NCBI GenBank assembly: GCA_000507305.1
Contig: DF239134.1
Coordinates: 62,001-126,000 of the forward strand
DNA length: 64,000 nt
Direction of reading: 5' to 3'
From: Breviolum minutum Mf 1.05b.01
Taxonomy: Eukaryota > Sar > Dinophyceae > Suessiales > Symbiodiniaceae
Part shown: piece by piece, positions 1-9,341 of the stretch
Position numbering within the stretch: position 1 is the first letter of the stretch
Layout: the number at the start of each line of letters is the position of its first letter
Translations under genes and position numbers: made by a program
The notes under the pieces: generated by a model
Databases searched by the model: none
What the model was told of the DNA's origin: nothing
The model's input: the letters and a program-made list of their open reading frames with translations, nothing else

Positions 1-32
1 TCTTGAAACTGAAAACGAAGTTGTGATTATTT

Positions 33-144
33 CTTGGATTTAATGTTTAAAGTAATGTTGACTTTCTACCATGGTAAATCACCATTAAACCACCATTTGG
101 GATAATATATTTTGTTTTTTCCAACCACCTTAATTAAATCCAAG
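33..144. repeat. palI hairpin repeat
   Basis: Outer arms CTTGGATTTA and TAAATCCAAG enclose the inner motif CCATGGTAAATCACCA and CACCATTTGGGA. It is one of about a dozen palI copies in the window. Confidence 0.7.
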
Positions 145-150
145 ATTCAA

Positions 151-417
151 AGTCAAAGCAACAGACAAGGAGGGCCCCTCTTCGCCGATTGGGTGCTATA
201 TGTTTTATTCAGAAGCGATCATGAATCGATTTCACTCAAATTGTTGACTAAAAGGGATTTGTTTTTGTGTCAAGATAGATAGTTTGACTGATATTTGACA
301 TCTTGATTTGATTTTTTGATTGTCTGGGTGATGTTCACCTTACATGGAAATGATCCACTTTGAAGAGAATGTTTTTCAGATGGCGAACAACCACCAATAT
401 GGTTACAGTAATGATAC
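151..417. other. Unassigned AT-rich sequence
   Basis: No convincing exon, repeat family or RNA gene was recognised here. Confidence 0.4.
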
Positions 418-530
418 ACTCCCTAAAAACTAACAGCAAAAATCATCCCTGAAAAAAACCCGTCCGAGTTCCCCAAAAGGAAAGGCAAATGTTGGCCTTT
501 AAACCACCGTGGCTTTCAGGGGTAAACTCA
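418..530. repeat. palD-like degenerate hairpin
   Basis: CTCCCTAAAAACTAACAGC on the left and GCTTTCAGGGGTAAACTCAC on the right loosely match palD arms. The copy is old or chimeric. Confidence 0.35.
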
Positions 531-612
531 CTCGCTTTTTGTCGGACTTTAGGGGGGAACGGGGATTTGCCACCGAAAAGAATTTCCACTGGATGTGACT
601 CTTTTGTGATTT

Positions 613-661
613 CCCAGAGGATCCATGTATGTAATATTTACCTACATTTATAATGAATTTA
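613..661. repeat. palA left half
   Basis: CCCAGAGGATCCATGTATG followed by ATATTTACCTACATTTA matches the palA left arm. The right arm is missing where palQ begins. Confidence 0.55.
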
Positions 662-830
662 TGGTTGGTCAACCTAACCACCCCTAACGCACCCCCGCCA
701 GAAATAAGGCCTTATTAAGAATTTATTAAGAACTTATTAACCAATTGGTTTCCCTTAGTAAGGCCTTATTAAACCTTATTCCTGAAACGGGTACGTTAGG
801 GGGGGGGGGGGGTAGGTTGACCAGCCATGA
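662..830. repeat. palQ hairpin repeat
   Basis: The arms GGTTGGTCAACCTAACC and GGTAGGTTGACCAGCC flank a loop rich in AAGGCCTTATTAA motifs. An 11-12 base G run lies in the right arm. Partial relatives occur near 38985-39025. Confidence 0.55.
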
Positions 831-1008
831 TTGTTTACTGTTTCTTTAGTCTTTTTGTAGCTCGAATATTGATTAAGGTACAGTTTGCTGGGGCCTTGCA
901 ACTGTTGTTTGTCTAGTTAAGTTTACACATATATATAGTATATAGTATAACGTCTGAAAAAAACGTGGAAATTACTACCCGCGGAGGTTTCCTTGCCCGT
1001 ATTTTCTT

Positions 1009-1203
1009 GTGAAAACGGATTCAACTTGTTTATTTTCCCCAAAAGATTCTAAGGGAAGCACCTTGGAGAAAAGATCTCCCGACGTCAGCAGTTTGCAAAC
1101 AACCGGCAGTCGCAGGATGATAAGAAAAAGGATAAAGAAAAGCAACTTAGCAAAATTCAACGCTGCCAAAATTGGACGGTCGCTACTTTTGGACAAACGT
1201 TGA
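1009..1203 (+). CDS. Candidate exon, basic low-complexity
   Basis: Two overlapping readings look coding-like. One is a 64-codon frame rich in Ser, Lys and Arg. The other starts after an AG at 1114-1115 and reads DDKKKDKEK, with a possible GC donor (GCAACT) at 1142. The second reading resembles the charged micro-exons at 1.9, 5.2 and 6.4 kb. The last two bases of that reading plus the first base of the 1887 exon would complete a Lys codon, so the phases fit. No known domain is visible, and either reading could be chance. Confidence 0.25.
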   Translation: MKTDSTCLFSPKDSKGSTLEKRSPDVSSLQTTGSRRMIRKRIKKSNLAKFNAAKIGRSLLLDKR

Positions 1204-1497
1204 AAGGTTGAATCAATGATGATCGTGAGCCAAGTGGGGTGAGATGGGTGGAAGAACCTTCCTCCACTAACTAGATAGGAAGTGATTCTTAATGGTTCAA
1301 ACTTGAGAAAAACATAGGCTTGCCCAGTTCTTTCGGGGTTCTTATGTTTGAGACATCACTACGATATACCAACTACATTTCTATAAGTCGTTGAGAAAAT
1401 AAAGATCAGTCAAGCATTTGTTGGTGGCTACGGATGGGTAGTTGTCCATTCTAAAAGAGACATAGCGGCACATCCGCCAAAATGAAGCTTTTGTATT

Positions 1498-1620
1498 CTC
1501 TTGGATTTGTTAAAGGTGCTGCATTTTAAATTTTACCATGGCAAATCACCATTTTTCACCACCAATTGGGAGAATAGTTTTGGACCGTTTTCCAAGCACC
1601 TGAAGCAAGCAAATCCAAGC
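1498..1620. repeat. palI hairpin repeat
   Basis: TTCTTGGATTTGTT and AGCAAATCCAAGCAA form the outer arms, with CCATGGCAAATCACCA inside. Near full length. Confidence 0.7.
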
Positions 1621-1886
1621 AAACTTGGTGGTGGGAATGGAAGGGATCCGAGTTCCCTTTGTTCATGGCTTGCCATTTTTCACATTTTTCACTTAGATGT
1701 AGGTAAGCAATCCATACATGGAGATTCCCTAGATGGAAACGTTTGTGATACGTTTGAAACCAAGCCTCCAGTTACCTTTTATATATATATATATTGTCAA
1801 AAATTCAGCACCTTTGCCATGACTTTGCCCCTGAGCTTCCAACATATTGGGGATGCGTTGGGATGCGTTGGTTTTTTTCGCTCAAG

Positions 1887-1920
1887 GAAGGAAGAGAAAG
1901 ACAAAGAGAAAGATAGAAAG
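1887..1920 (+). CDS. Candidate micro-exon, Lys/Glu/Asp-rich
   Basis: A pyrimidine-rich stretch ending in AG at 1885-1886 is followed by codons for KEEKDKEKDRK. A GC-type (GCTTGG) or GA-type donor could end it. It is too short for any domain call. The composition suggests part of a charged linker such as those in SR-like or RNA-associated proteins, and it may belong to the gene that includes the 9.3 kb exon. The splice sites are inferred by eye. Confidence 0.3.
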
Positions 1921-1988
1921 CTTGGGGGACTCAGCTCTGTAACAAAAATGCGGTAGGCAAACTATACCCATGACGCATCCATGTATGG

Positions 1989-2089
1989 CCCTAAGAATCC
2001 AGATATGTCCAAAGAAAGGGATTATATACCCCTATAAACCTATTCTAAGAATGGGATTGGGACCATCAATCCTATTCTAGGGAGGGGTA
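1989..2089. repeat. palE hairpin repeat, right arm lost
   Basis: CCCTAAGAATCCAGATATG begins a typical palE copy. The expected right end (CTGGATTCTTAGGG) is replaced by the start of palA. Confidence 0.55.
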
Positions 2090-2220
2090 TGGATAGTTTA
2101 TTTATAACCCATAGCATCCATGGAAAATGGTATATGTATACCTACATGAATTTCGTTGATTTTTATGGTGTTCATGTTTCGGCAAATATACCAGTCCCAT
2201 GGATCCTATGGGATAGTTTA
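2090..2220. repeat. palA hairpin repeat
   Basis: The arms are extended by GGATAGTTTA on both sides. The inner arms are CCATAGCATCCATGG and CCATGGATCCTATGG, around ACCTACATGAA and a loop. Confidence 0.65.
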
Positions 2221-2256
2221 CTAGATTTTGATTTCAAGATCCATCAAAATCCTTAT

Positions 2257-2371
2257 CCCATAGGTTCCATGTATGGTATATGAAGGTATATGATTATATG
2301 CATATTTGCCTAGATTTGGTTGATTTTTGTGGTTTTCATGAAACTAAATATACCACACATGGACCCTATGG
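2257..2371. repeat. palA hairpin repeat
   Basis: CCCATAGGTTCCATGTATGG pairs with CCACACATGGACCCTATGG. It belongs to a tight cluster of three palA copies. Confidence 0.65.
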
Positions 2372-2413
2372 CTATCGGTATATGAATATATGTATTTTTT
2401 AGACCCCAACATA

Positions 2414-2504
2414 TCCCAAAGGATCCATGTATGGTATATTTACCTACATTTACCATAAAAATTAACCAAATGTAGCTAAATATACCATACATGGATCCTA
2501 TGGG
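2414..2504. repeat. palA hairpin repeat, near-consensus
   Basis: The arms read CCCAAAGGATCCATGTATGG and CCATACATGGATCCTATGGG. TATATTTACCTACATTTACC and its complement lie inside. Good reference copy for the family. Confidence 0.75.
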
Positions 2505-2708
2505 TATTTGTGTTGCAATTGGATGGTTCAAGCACCAGCTATTGTACATGATATGCAACAAATGCCCCTCCAGCATCGCCATGGAAAACTTTCCCCCGAA
2601 ATCTCGGTGTCAAACGCATCAGTTGGTGTGTTCAAATCAATATTTCATGTGAATTTAGTGGTACTCCGGTACTCGCCCAATTTGGATTTCTTTGGAAGAC
2701 GAAGGTAT

Positions 2709-2841
2709 TCTTGGATTTGTTTTTTGTTTGTGATTTTTCACATTTTACCATGGTAAATCACCATTCTTCACCACCATTTGTGAGAATATTCTTGGATTTT
2801 TGTTTGCTTTTGCATCGTTTTGCGAGTCGCAAATCCAAGCC
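2709..2841. repeat. palI hairpin repeat
   Basis: TTCTTGGATTTGTT and GCAAATCCAAGCC are the outer arms, with CCATGGTAAATCACCA and CACCATTTGTGAGAATA inside. Confidence 0.65.
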
Positions 2842-3040
2842 AATACCATCACCCCAGTCTTATGACTTATGATTGGAGATTATGATGTTACATGGTTTGC
2901 CTAAACCCTTACAGCCTGAACTCTCCTCGGGGGTTGGCGAGTTGGACTCCCTTACATTCCGAAAAGAAGACATCACCAACTTGGATAGCAAAAACTGCAA
3001 AAGCATCCGGAAGTGAGAGGAATGCGTTTGGTAGTTTTTT

Positions 3041-3132
3041 TCCCAGAGGATCTGTGGGGCTGTTCTTTTACCTACGATTCGTTGATTTTTATGGTAAATG
3101 TAGTTAAATATACCATACATGTATCCTATGGA
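3041..3132. repeat. palA hairpin repeat
   Basis: The left arm is diverged (TCCCAGAGGATCTG) and the right arm is intact (AATATACCATACATG then ATCCTATGG). Confidence 0.6.
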
Positions 3133-3335
3133 TTGGTAGTTAATAAAGCCTATTTCAACCATTTACTATAACAAACACTCCACGCAAACACTCAGCCAGG
3201 TAACACGTAACCAGATTTGTATTTTTTGTACATGTGATTATATAAGTCACTTGAAAAATTCTAATTCAGGGATATGGGAATCCTCATGTGTTTGTTGTTT
3301 TTTTTGCAATTACATAAAATTGATAATGGTTGTCT

Positions 3336-3432
3336 GGGAGGTGCTTTCAAATATTTTTTATTTTCACCCCTATTTGGGGAAGATTTCCATTTTGACTAAT
3401 ATTTTGCAGAGGGGTTGAAACCACCAACTGGT
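3336..3432. repeat. palB hairpin repeat
   Basis: GGAGGTGCTTTCAAATA pairs with GGTTGAAACCACCAACTGG. The typical interior TTCACCCCTATTTGGGGAAG is present. Confidence 0.7.
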
Positions 3433-3555
3433 TGTAAATTTGTATGCACAGAATTTTTGAAACTGGCCAAAAACATCCCAAAACTCTGAAAACAAATAGT
3501 TTAGCAAGACAGATTCATAGCTCAGCTTGGTCTGTCTCATAAAAAACAGACACTT

Positions 3556-3600
3556 CAACGGTAGGTAGCATATAATCACCCAATTGGCAGTTTCTTTCCC
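3556..3600. repeat. palR half copy
   Basis: GGTAGGTAGCATATAATCAC followed by CCAATTGGCAG matches the arm that flanks the DIRS element at 24.5 and 30.7 kb. Confidence 0.5.
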
Positions 3601-3833
3601 TCTTTTATACCAGGTGTAGTCACAGTGTAGTCCTTGCCTTTGTTTGGGGATTGTATCATCCGTACCACCTTTGACAAGAACCTGAAAAATCCTATAAAAA
3701 CTGTCGTTTTTCTGGCCCAGGAGAGATAAAGATCGCGATCGGGACTGTCTTGGAATCTGGGTGTGTCTTTTTTGTCTTTGCTTACCTTGAGTGATGACCT
3801 TTCAAAAGCTGTTGTGAAGCTTGGATTTGTTAT

Positions 3834-3946
3834 GTACCCTCCCTGAAACTAACAGTTCGCACCTGAAAATGGATGCTTGGAAGACGATCCTTTCCTTTTG
3901 GGGCCCGGCCTATTTTCAGGTGCTATGTTAGTTTCAGGGAGGGTAT
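3834..3946. repeat. palD hairpin repeat, near-perfect arms
   Basis: TACCCTCCCTGAAACTAACA pairs with TGTTAGTTTCAGGGAGGGTA. CTTGGATTTGTTATG directly to the left is a palI arm, so this copy appears inserted within an older palI unit. Confidence 0.75.
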
Positions 3947-4079
3947 GTAAGGTTGTTTATATAAGCCAGGTTCTTCCCAGTGACCCAAACTTAGGTGTTT
4001 TATTCGTGACATTTTCAGGTTTTTTTTTGTGACCTCCATTTGGGCTATCAAAAGGTCACGACTGGAAGAAGATGGAGGT

Positions 4080-4180
4080 GATTTTTTACTTCGTACCATG
4101 GTAAATCACCATTAAAGCACCATTTGGGAGAATAGGTTTTGTTACTTGTTCCAAGCATCGGTGGCCAAGCAAATCCAAGA
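4080..4180. repeat. palI hairpin repeat (distal part)
   Basis: ACCATGGTAAATCACCATTA, CACCATTTGGGAGAATA and GCCAAGCAAATCCAAG are present. Its left outer arm may be the CTTGGATTTG at 3821. Confidence 0.6.
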
Positions 4181-4323
4181 AAGCATGGCTTTTTTTCATT
4201 CAACAATCCCAGCGAACAAAAAAACAGAGGGATTTCTCACATGCGCTTTCATGATTTGATGTGTTGATAATTTGGTACCAAGGCTGAGAAACCCCAACAA
4301 TGACTGGTGAACCTATCCCTATA

Positions 4324-4629
4324 TCATCCTATATCCCTCCTAGCGTAACCGTAACCCCACTCAGATTCACAAGGGGTTTTATAGCGAATTAAGGGAAACC
4401 AATGGCTTTTCATAAGCCCCGGGTTTCCGCCGGCTATTTTGGTGACTGGAGATTTTGAGAAGTTTGGGAAACACAGAGTCAACGCCCCTTGTTTTAGCGT
4501 CGTTATCTGACTTCGAAATCCAAACTTCCTGGAACCCCAACGAAAAGCACTGCCAATCTCCAATAACTTGTCAAGGCGAATTTTAAAAGATCCGAAAAGA
4601 CATGAGGGTGTTTGAAATTGAATATACAA
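4324..4629. other. Intergenic/intronic DNA, no gene recognised
   Basis: A 101-codon open frame exists on the minus strand, but its composition and lack of splice or domain signals do not support a gene. No named repeat was matched. Confidence 0.4.
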
Positions 4630-4747
4630 TCCTTAAGAATCCAAGTCCCCTCCTTTTATTGGATTCAAACTTTGCTCAGCCAGTGTTTAGCCTTCAAACT
4701 TTTGAGGGTATTACAGATGTTGTGGGGAAAATAAAGTTTTAACATTA

Positions 4748-4806
4748 CCCATTGGATCCATGTATGGTATATTTACCTATACCTACATTTACCTTTGAAA
4801 TCAACC
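4748..4806. repeat. palA left half
   Basis: CCCATTGGATCCATGTATGG and TATATTTACCTATACC are present, and the right arm is absent. Confidence 0.55.
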
Positions 4807-4991
4807 ATTCATGTATTTAAAGATAAGGTTCGAACTTTTATTTCATGGTCCTATAATAATATAATTAACAGGGATCATGAAACTTCACTTGTGGGGGTGG
4901 GAATCAGACTAGATGCAATTTGATCAAAATGTATGTTTCATGTTATTGGATTTTCCCCGAAAAATAATGCATTGTTTGGGTTGATCATTAA

Positions 4992-5123
4992 ATTTACCGT
5001 ACCCTAAGAATCCAGACCCCTACCTAGAGTAGGATTGATTGTCTCAATCCAATCCTTAGAATAGGATTGTAGGGGAAATCCCGAAATCTTAGGACATACC
5101 TGGATTCTTAACGATTTACCGTA
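4992..5123. repeat. palE hairpin repeat with 10-bp target duplication
   Basis: The element (5002-5113) begins CCCTAAGAATCCAGACCCC and ends CTGGATTCTTAACG. ATTTACCGTA occurs exactly at 4992-5001 and 5114-5123, as expected of a target-site duplication made on insertion. Confidence 0.75.
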
Positions 5124-5201
5124 CAGTATATCAAAAGACACCTACAAGGACAGACCCAAAAATTGCTGATGTTTCCGTGCGTTTTTGTTTGAAACCTCCA
5201 G

Positions 5202-5222
5202 GATCGAGACAAGCGTGACAAG
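5202..5222 (+). CDS. Candidate 21-nt micro-exon, DRDKRDK
   Basis: An AG at 5200-5201, after a T-rich stretch, precedes codons for DRDKRDK. GTGACC follows as a donor at 5223. The exon is in phase 0 and is the same length as the one at 6423. It is likely part of a charged RD/KD-rich linker of a host protein. The call rests only on splice-site shape and composition. Confidence 0.35.
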
Positions 5223-5484
5223 GTGACCGGGGCGATGTCTCAAACAGAGATGGTTTCGGTGCTCCAAAAACGTGCTTTTAAAAACAAGGACCCTAAAGGT
5301 CCAAAGGCCATTGACACAAATAGGTGTTCACAAAAAAAACATGTAGAAGGAAATTTTGATTTAATCTCACCAAAAGAAACAGAAGGGAATTTACGGAGTT
5401 TTAATCATGCAAAATTTGGTGACTATTATATTAATGGTCTTGGACTTCCAGGGGGGATACATTATTTTTTACAAGATGGGCCAG

Positions 5485-5577
5485 TTACGCTGCCTGAAAC
5501 TAAGGGCTCTGACACCAGACAATTTCCTTTCCTGAAGGCCTATTTTCAGGGGCTACTGTTAGTCTCAGGGATGGTAT
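5485..5577. repeat. palD hairpin repeat
   Basis: TACGCTGCCTGAAACTAAG pairs loosely with CTGTTAGTCTCAGGGATGGTA. The interior CTATTTTCAGG is typical. Confidence 0.6.
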
Positions 5578-5872
5578 TATGGGGTTATAATACCAAGAGG
5601 GTGAGGGATTTGGCGTTTTCTTCTTGGTTGACCAGCACTTGAAAGTTTTCTGAATGTGTTAGCGAGGCAATTTTGTCATAGTTTCCAATGATTAGTTGCC
5701 TTTTCTTCCGATTCCAACCTTTGAACATCCATCTTTTTTGTGGAATGTATTTAATGCATTCACCGAAACCTAAGAATCAGCAGCTAGCCCTCCAGAAAAG
5801 AAGAATCTTTTTTGAGGATCGGAGAATTTATTTTTCCTACTTCAGCGGCTCAAGGAAGCCTTGGTTTCATTA

Positions 5873-5948
5873 CCCAAAGGATCCATGTATGGTATATTTA
5901 CCTACATCTACCATAAAAAATTACCCAAATGTCATGGATCCTATGGGT
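5873..5948. repeat. palA hairpin repeat, shortened right arm
   Basis: CCCAAAGGATCCATGTATGG on the left and CATGGATCCTATGGGTT on the right. The TAGGTAAATATACC part of the right arm is deleted. Confidence 0.65.
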
Positions 5949-6169
5949 TATTAAGAAGGCTTTTTTTGAGAGGTCCAGGCTTATGAGTTGAGATTTGATA
6001 AAGATCCTTATCTCATAAAAAAGCCTGCAAGGTGGACCTTTACCAGTTAAGTCATGGGGTCCCATAACTCCACTGATTTCGGGGTCCCATGACTCCAGTT
6101 AGCCATTTATTTTCGACCATTAAGATTTATAGGGGTCCCATATATCTCCATGTATAACTCGTATCCAAC

Positions 6170-6330
6170 ACAATTACAACACACCCCTGATATCGCACAC
6201 CTACCTCGGCAATACCCCCGGCAAAGCCCAACTATGAAAGGAATCCCGACTTACAGCCTGTTGGTAAAGGTTGCTGTTTAGGGGTGCCTTCCAGTTCGGT
6301 GTGTTGAAACAACCTTAGAATAGTAGGGGT
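6170..6330. repeat. palO dispersed repeat (SINE-like), copy 1
   Basis: The core AAGCCCAACTATGAAAGG, CTGTTGGTAAAGGTTGCT and GGTGTGTTGAAACAA also occurs in reverse orientation at 31487-31640. The core is not a long palindrome. It could be a SINE or a decayed non-autonomous element. Confidence 0.5.
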
Positions 6331-6422
6331 CCATCTCGTGGATTTCATGATATGTTCATTTGTTCCATGATGTTCATGTCACAGGAGTTGTTGTTGCCAG
6401 TCATTTGTCGTTGTATTTTCAG

Positions 6423-6443
6423 GATCGTCGAAGGGATCGAGAT
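6423..6443 (+). CDS. Candidate 21-nt micro-exon, DRRRDRD
   Basis: A T-rich tract ending in AG at 6421-6422 precedes codons for DRRRDRD. GCAAGG follows as a possible GC donor (a GTAAGG look-alike). Phase 0 and 21 nt, like the 5202 exon, so the two could be tandem heptad-coding exons of the same gene. It could also run on to end after GCAAGG. Confidence 0.33.
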
Positions 6444-6539
6444 GCAAGGGGCACTCAAAACGCGATGCTACTGTTGATTGAAGAAATAATGCATCAGTTG
6501 ATATGGTAGATATCCCGCTATTTTACAACTACCCTATAT

Positions 6540-6625
6540 TGATATTGGGGGAGCGATCAGAGTCGCCATGGATGATGTATTTTCCTACTAAATGAGGAGC
6601 TAAAGAACCTCACAATGGTCAAAAT
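6540..6625. repeat. palS repeat, copy 1
   Basis: GATATTGGGGGAGC, TTTTCCTACTAA, GAGCTAAAGA and AAATCACAGGG recur in the same order at 56466-56560. Confidence 0.5.
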
Positions 6626-6631
6626 CACAGG

Positions 6632-6692
6632 GAAGACAAGGTTTTTTTACATTCCAGGTGGTTAGCAGGATTTCTTTCATCGACAGTATCCC
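6632..6692. repeat. palM right half
   Basis: TTTACATTCCAGGTGGTTAG and GGATTTCTTTCATCGACAGT match the right arm of palM at 31.1 and 57.5 kb. Confidence 0.45.
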
Positions 6693-7024
6693 GGGAACTG
6701 CTGGTGTTGTTTTTTGGTTGGATGGTACTTTTGTATTGGTTTTAAAACCTTCCCTTTTCATCCCTTTTCTATGTTTTTTTTGGTCCAAAGGTAGTATTTC
6801 AAAATGTTTCAAACATTTACTAGTTGGGTTATCACTATAATCAACCCATGTAAGTTTAAGTTGGTTGATAAGTCCCCTAAATATTTTTTTCACCCAACTT
6901 ACGAACTAGTTATTACTGTAACTACCATGAGCCACCAAGTACCCTGCCAAGGAGAATCACAAATTTCACCGTGCATTGGGATATTCTGAAGACGAAGGTA
7001 TTGGTATTTGCAATCACCTACTAT

Positions 7025-7060
7025 ACCCCATAGGATCCATGTATTCACCATGTATATTCT
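7025..7060. repeat. palA left half
   Basis: ACCCCATAGGATCCATGTAT is present, followed by diverged sequence. Confidence 0.45.
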
Positions 7061-7380
7061 ACACCCCCGAATACTAACATGGAATGTGGAATGTAAAAAG
7101 AGTGATGGCTTACTTCAAGGGGCAAGATGTTTGTTTTGTCACGTGTACCGAGATTAATGATCCAAGATTGCTACATGAGAAGCAGTCAAAACGTGAACAT
7201 ATAGACATGTTATATATATATATATACATGCACCAAGTTGGATTCTGGGTTGGTCATGCTTGCCTTAAACGTTCATACCCACATTACCATCATATTACCC
7301 ACCAACCATTGACACGAACATTTGATTTGGTACAACATTATGGTGTATTCTACAAATTATGTGTGTTTCTTAATTTTATC

Positions 7381-7477
7381 GTTGTTGTTGTTGTTGTTGT
7401 TGTTGTTGTGGTTGTGGTTGTGGTTGTGGTTGTTGTTGTTGTTGTTGTTGTTGTTGTGGTTGTGGTTGTGGTTGTGG

Positions 7478-7540
<63 letters not shown>
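7381..7540. repeat. GTT trinucleotide microsatellite with GTGGTT blocks
   Basis: About 160 bp of uninterrupted GTT/GTG triplets. Two blocks of four GTGGTT hexamers start at 7408 and 7456, giving a 48-bp higher-order period. It lies in an open frame that would encode poly-Val, which is more likely a by-product of the repeat than a protein. Confidence 0.95.
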
Positions 7541-7799
7541 TAATACCCCCCCAAGAAACCACACTGAGGCGAGTCGATCTGTTAGCAACAAAAGAAAAAA
7601 GGACCCGGCTCAAGGAGGATGGTACAAGGTGGACCTCGTCACCATGAAAAAGTAATAACTTCGATATATCCCCCTTCCCAGGATGTCAGTGACCACCAGG
7701 ATTATGAACCATTTTTAAGATAGGGAATCACTATATAATATGAACCTTTATTTGCTTACTGTTAGTGGGAAGGGGCCACACCCAAGTAATAACTCCATT

Positions 7800-7945
7800 C
7801 AATTTACCCTATAGGCTTCGGAAAACACCTTGGGTTTTTGGAGGTATTTGGACCCCAAAGACCTTTTTTTTGCAGCTATTTGGAACTCCAGGCTATATAG
7901 GGGTTATAACCACCATTTTAGAACTGATAGAGGTCCACCTTGTAT
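7800..7945. repeat. palN repeat, copy 1
   Basis: CTATAGGCTTCGGAAAACAC and CTTGGGTTTTTGGAGGTATT recur in related form at 23385 and 52513. Confidence 0.45.
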
Positions 7946-8048
7946 AAGAGACCCTAAGGTGTAACCCAAGGGCGCACCGGAAGTCTTAGGGTTTAGATGT
8001 GCTACGTTGGAAAGGTCCAGCGATTTAGAAGAAATATGCCCTAAATCC

Positions 8049-8206
8049 TACTTGGAGGATCATCCCAGTTAGGAAGTGATTCACAACCATGGTGATCGTT
8101 TTTGTCCCCTAAGGATCGGGTTGTGGGACCCCTCCCAAATGGCCGTTTCATGGCTTATAAATGGGAGGTTGCTAGCTACCTACTAGTTGGCATGATCCTC
8201 CAAGTA
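8049..8206. repeat. palF hairpin repeat
   Basis: TACTTGGAGGATCATCCCAG pairs with GCATGATCCTCCAAGTA. ACCATGGTGATCG and TGGCTTATAAATGGG lie inside. Confidence 0.7.
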
Positions 8207-8636
8207 AGGATGGGCGCATTGGAAACAAAAAACAGGTTTTTTCGATCATGAGGGGTTGGTGTTTTTTTAGGGATGCAACATGCGTATGGGTGGAATACTG
8301 TGGGATGACTTGTAAAGATTAGCAATTCACAATCATTGACATTGGCTGCAAATTTTGTAGTTGTTTGTAATGGCTGCCAATCCCCGATTTTCATGTTTCC
8401 AACCCCTCTGGCTTTACTATCCCGATCGAAACGTCTGAATGGCTCCATCATGTGTATCAGATGTCCAAGAAACTTAAGAGTGATGTGTGTAGCTGAGTTG
8501 TAACATATTCTAACCCAATATTCCCCGATGTTTGAATGAAATTCTGCATGGGGGGAGGGGGAAGTTGACGCGGGGCATAGGATTACATCATATTAGGTAT
8601 ACATTAGGTTGTCCCCCTTTTCAAGAAATACTTAGT

Positions 8637-8818
8637 CAGTACTTGGGAAAATCATCCCAGTTAGTAAGTGTACTTAGTAACTGTGGTGATCATAAGTCCC
8701 CGATTCCTGGGGTTATTCCCCTTCCAAGTAAGTGACCTTTTTTTATGGCTTATCCACTGGGAGTGATCCGATCACTACTTGGGCACTACTTACATCCACT
8801 GGGATGTCCCTCCAAAGT
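8637..8818. repeat. palF hairpin repeat
   Basis: TACTTGGGAAAATCATCCCA on the left and ACTGGGATGTCCCTCCAAAG on the right. GGTGATCATAAGTCCCC and ATGGCTTATCC lie inside. Confidence 0.6.
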
Positions 8819-8850
8819 GATGTTGAAGGTACAAGGCGTCACCTACAAAA

Positions 8851-8990
8851 CCAATCTTCGCTGGGCATATCTTAGATGATCGCCGGACATTCCCTGAACG
8901 CTCCTTGGAGTTTATTTAGTGGGATTTTATGTTAGTAACCCACTAAGAGTTTAACTTTAGCAGGGGACCTAAGGGTTGCCGTGTTTGGTG
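8851..8990. repeat. palP dispersed repeat, copy 1
   Basis: CATATCTTAGAT, GCCGGACATTCCCT, CACTAAGAGTTTAACTT and GGGGACCTAAGGGTTGCC all recur in the same order at 32225-32350. The block is direct, not palindromic. Confidence 0.6.
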
Positions 8991-9084
8991 ATTGTGATGA
9001 CGTTTGTGTTTTCATTACTGTTGATGGTTCAGAAGAACTCCGGCGAAAAAACCACTTGAGGTAGGTACTTTGTCCCATAAAAAT

Positions 9085-9143
9085 ACGACAGGTTTTTATA
9101 CATTCCAGTTGGTTAGCCGGATTTCTGAATCATCAACAGTAGT
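9085..9143. repeat. palM right half
   Basis: TTTATACATTCCAGTTGGTT and GCCGGATTTCTGAATCATCA match palM with substitutions. Confidence 0.4.
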
Positions 9144-9341
9144 ACTAGAAAGGGGTTGTCCAACCCGAGGTCTAGGGTGCATCATCAAGAAATTCAGATA
9201 CCGGAAATGGAGGAATCCTCACCGTGATGCAATCTGTATGGATACGGCTTATGTAAGGGAAACCCCCACCCCAAACCTTCAACATCCTTTTGAGGTACAG
9301 CAACCCCCATATTTGGTACTTGAAACTTTTGTTGAAATGAG

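Noticed and set aside
1501-1956. 151-codon plus-strand frame
   Set aside because: It reads through palI and a microsatellite. Only the charged segment near 1887-1920 looks exon-like.
5223-5642. 139-codon plus-strand frame
   Set aside because: Half of it is a palD repeat read through. Only the small exon-like part just before it (5202-5222) is kept as a candidate.
7084-7647. 187-codon open frame with a poly-Val run
   Set aside because: The length comes from the GTT microsatellite, which is open in several frames on both strands. No domain or splice signal supports a protein.
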